This document shows positions 5,834 through 6,554 of a stretch of 6,554 bases of DNA, one piece after another. Below the pieces are notes generated by a model. It saw only the letters and a program-made list of their open reading frames with translations. It was not told the origin of the DNA and did no database searches. The stretch is from Kofleriaceae bacterium (GTDB lineage Bacteria; Myxococcota_A; Polyangia; Haliangiales; Haliangiaceae): assembly GCA_016763395.1 (NCBI GenBank), contig JAESTW010000273.1, positions 1 to 6,554 on the forward strand, read 5' to 3'. A program made the position numbers and the translations under genes. Numbering within the stretch: position 1 is the first letter of the stretch; each line of letters starts with the position of its first letter.

Positions 5834-5849
5834 AATCGGTTGCCCTCCT
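5834..5849 (-). promoter_or_regulatory. AGGAGG seven bases from an in-frame ATT, upstream of the zinc-ribbon gene
   Basis: Perfect AGGAGG (5849-5844) is followed after seven bases by ATT (5836-5834), in frame with the annotated ATG at 5824 through three further codons (TTC CCC TGC). No ATG, GTG or TTG lies at a normal spacing. Either the ATT starts translation or the gene uses an unusually long 19-base spacing. Confidence 0.45.
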
Positions 5850-5904
5850 GATATCTTTAGGGTGCGGTGCCCTTTCAGTTGTGGAGAGATCTCCCCTGTA
5901 TCAG

Positions 5905-5920
5905 TGTGAGAACTTACACA
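5905..5920. promoter_or_regulatory. CRP/FNR-family-like inverted repeat TGTGA-N6-ACACA
   Basis: TGTGA (5905-5909), six bases, then ACACA (5916-5920) matches the TGTGA-N6-TCACA operator layout of CRP-like regulators at all but one arm position. It lies about 80 bases upstream of the zinc-ribbon start and 80 bases upstream of the second receiver's -35 box. It could serve either side. Similarity to the consensus is the only evidence. Confidence 0.25.
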
Positions 5921-6000
5921 TAACTTGCCATTGGCGTGTGATTATTTCCGCCTATCCCGGTAGGAGAGGGGTATCTGAGCATTAGATGTGTTTATTCCCG

Positions 6001-6028
6001 TAGACTTCGAATCCACAGCAGCTATACT
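6001..6028 (+). promoter_or_regulatory. Probable sigma-70 promoter of the second receiver gene
   Basis: TAGACT (6001-6006; four of six matches to TTGACA) and TATACT (6023-6028; five of six to TATAAT) are separated by 16 bases. Transcription would start near 6035, giving an untranslated leader of about 73 bases to the TTG at 6108, or about 28 bases to a possible GTG at 6063. Confidence 0.5.
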
Positions 6029-6107
6029 AGTGGTCGTCCATCTTGTTTAATAACAGGGTGTAGTGCGAGTCTATGGGGGACTTTCTATCTATGTATATAG
6101 GGGTGGT

Positions 6108-6554
6108 TTGCGCGTAATAATTCTCAATGAGGACAGGTTTTATGCATCCCTCTTGGGGAGCGCAGCAAAGAAACTTGGCCACAATGCGTCTGTTGTTTGC
6201 GACATCGACTCAGCGTTGGCTGTAGTTGTTGAAGGCAACGCTGATGCACTCCTCATTGACTTGGAGTCGCAAGGAGCACGCGGAATCGACTTGGCTTTCG
6301 ATCTACACCGCAAAGGACTGCATATCCTCGTCGGATTTTGCACAGGAAGCTGCGAAACAGAAGAGCTCTTGACCATGGCCAAAAACCTCGGACCGATTCT
6401 TCCGAAGGTTTGGACCCACGCCGATCTAAGAACCATTCTCAAAGAGTTTCAACACCAACTCAGCAGCCAAGTCTCCGCGCCTGGGACCTCAGCGTCCGAG
6501 ACACAGCCAGCATCATCACAGCCAGTGTCATCACAGCCAGTGTCATCACTGAGC
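6108..6554 (+). CDS. Receiver-domain protein with Ser/Pro/Gln-rich repeat tail (3' end missing)
   Basis: An open frame of 149 codons runs off the right edge. The first 115 residues fit a receiver domain: (M)RVIILNED with acidic Glu8/Asp9, ALLIDLES with phospho-acceptor Asp51, ILVGFCTGS with Thr79, and ILPKVW with Lys100. Val follows that lysine instead of the usual Pro, and the region after Asp51 (ESQGARGID) lacks the common Met-Pro. All phosphorylation residues are nevertheless present. From about residue 118 the sequence becomes Ser/Pro/Gln-rich and ends in QPASS-QPVSS-QPVSS units, probably a flexible linker to a missing C-terminal part. TTG at 6108 is chosen because it starts the domain exactly where receivers normally begin and GGTGG lies just upstream. 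A GTG at 6063, in the same open frame and preceded by AGGG, would add 15 residues. It is divergent from the ATPase operon and may share its pathway. Confidence 0.75.
   Translation, partial: MRVIILNEDRFYASLLGSAAKKLGHNASVVCDIDSALAVVVEGNADALLIDLESQGARGIDLAFDLHRKGLHILVGFCTGSCETEELLTMAKNLGPILPKVWTHADLRTILKEFQHQLSSQVSAPGTSASETQPASSQPVSSQPVSSLS
6504..6548 (+). repeat. 15-base tandem repeat, three copies, in frame
   Basis: Three adjacent 15-base units (6504-6518, 6519-6533, 6534-6548) read CAGCCA(GC/GT/GT)(A/G)TCATCA-like units; the last two, CAGCCAGTGTCATCA, are identical and the first differs at two bases. They encode Gln-Pro-(Ala/Val)-Ser-Ser. The window ends six bases later, so the true copy number is unknown. 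In-frame units of this size can expand or contract without breaking the gene. Confidence 0.85.

Larger units (their letters stand above)
5825..6107. other. Divergent intergenic control region between the zinc-ribbon operon and the second receiver gene
   Basis: About 280 bases separate the two divergent starts. The stretch holds a rightward sigma-70-like promoter (6001-6028), a CRP-like inverted repeat (5905-5920), an imperfect GGAGA-GATC-TCCCC palindrome (5883-5896) and a CCTA-TCCCGG-TAGG palindrome (5951-5964). I see no convincing leftward -35/-10 pair for the operon and no RNA gene. Confidence 0.5.

Noticed and set aside
5427..5909. Plus-strand open frame of about 160 codons over the zinc-ribbon gene
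   Set aside because: It lies antisense to a gene with two intact CxxC-N10-CxxC ribbons, its Pro/Gly runs mirror the linker of the real protein, and it has no recognisable domain.
6140..6442. Minus-strand open frame of 100 codons opposite the second receiver gene
   Set aside because: The plus frame shows all the receiver signature residues in the right order; the minus frame has no recognisable feature or ribosome site.
6504..6548. CRISPR-like repeat array
   Set aside because: The units are contiguous 15-base repeats without spacers and are in frame with a coding sequence, so they are a protein tandem repeat.

Overview
The window holds eight protein-coding genes, two of them cut by the window edges. 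There are no rRNA or tRNA genes, no insertion sequences and no CRISPR array. Base composition looks balanced (near half G+C by eye). Signal-peptide proteins, a predicted outer-membrane barrel and a pilus-type assembly ATPase point to a Gram-negative bacterium. The combination of zinc-ribbon, receiver, HDOD and pilus ATPase genes would suit a deltaproteobacterial or myxobacterial-type lineage, but that placement is a low-confidence inference.

Left block (1-1143, minus strand): a Met/His-rich outer-membrane beta-barrel protein is followed, with a 4-base ATGA stop/start overlap, by the beginning of a small secreted protein. The first 36 residues of that protein look like the start of a YfiR (DUF4154) family member. 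It runs off the left edge. A roughly 270-base divergent gap (1144-1413) separates this block from a plus-strand Nu-class glutathione transferase closely resembling E. coli YghU, which ends at a clear rho-independent terminator.

Central block (2376-5824, minus strand): four tightly packed genes read right to left. They are a double zinc-ribbon protein, a PilB/GspE-type assembly ATPase, a stand-alone CheY-like receiver and an HDOD-domain protein. Junctions are a 17-base overlap, a 12-base gap and a 10-base gap, so this is very probably one operon. The zinc-ribbon protein ends in a peptide resembling the CheY-binding peptides of FliM and CheZ. This suggests that a receiver docks onto it and links phospho-signalling to the pilus motor.

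Right block (6108-6554, plus strand): a second receiver-domain gene is transcribed divergently from the operon, behind a plausible sigma-70 promoter. It ends at the window edge inside a 15-base tandem repeat encoding Gln-Pro-Val-Ser-Ser units.

The most unusual observations are two. One is the FliM/CheZ-like tail on the zinc-ribbon protein. The other is that the first genes of both minus-strand blocks have a perfect AGGAGG lying 19-22 bases from the ATG, but exactly 7 bases from an in-frame ATT codon, in a shared local sequence context.
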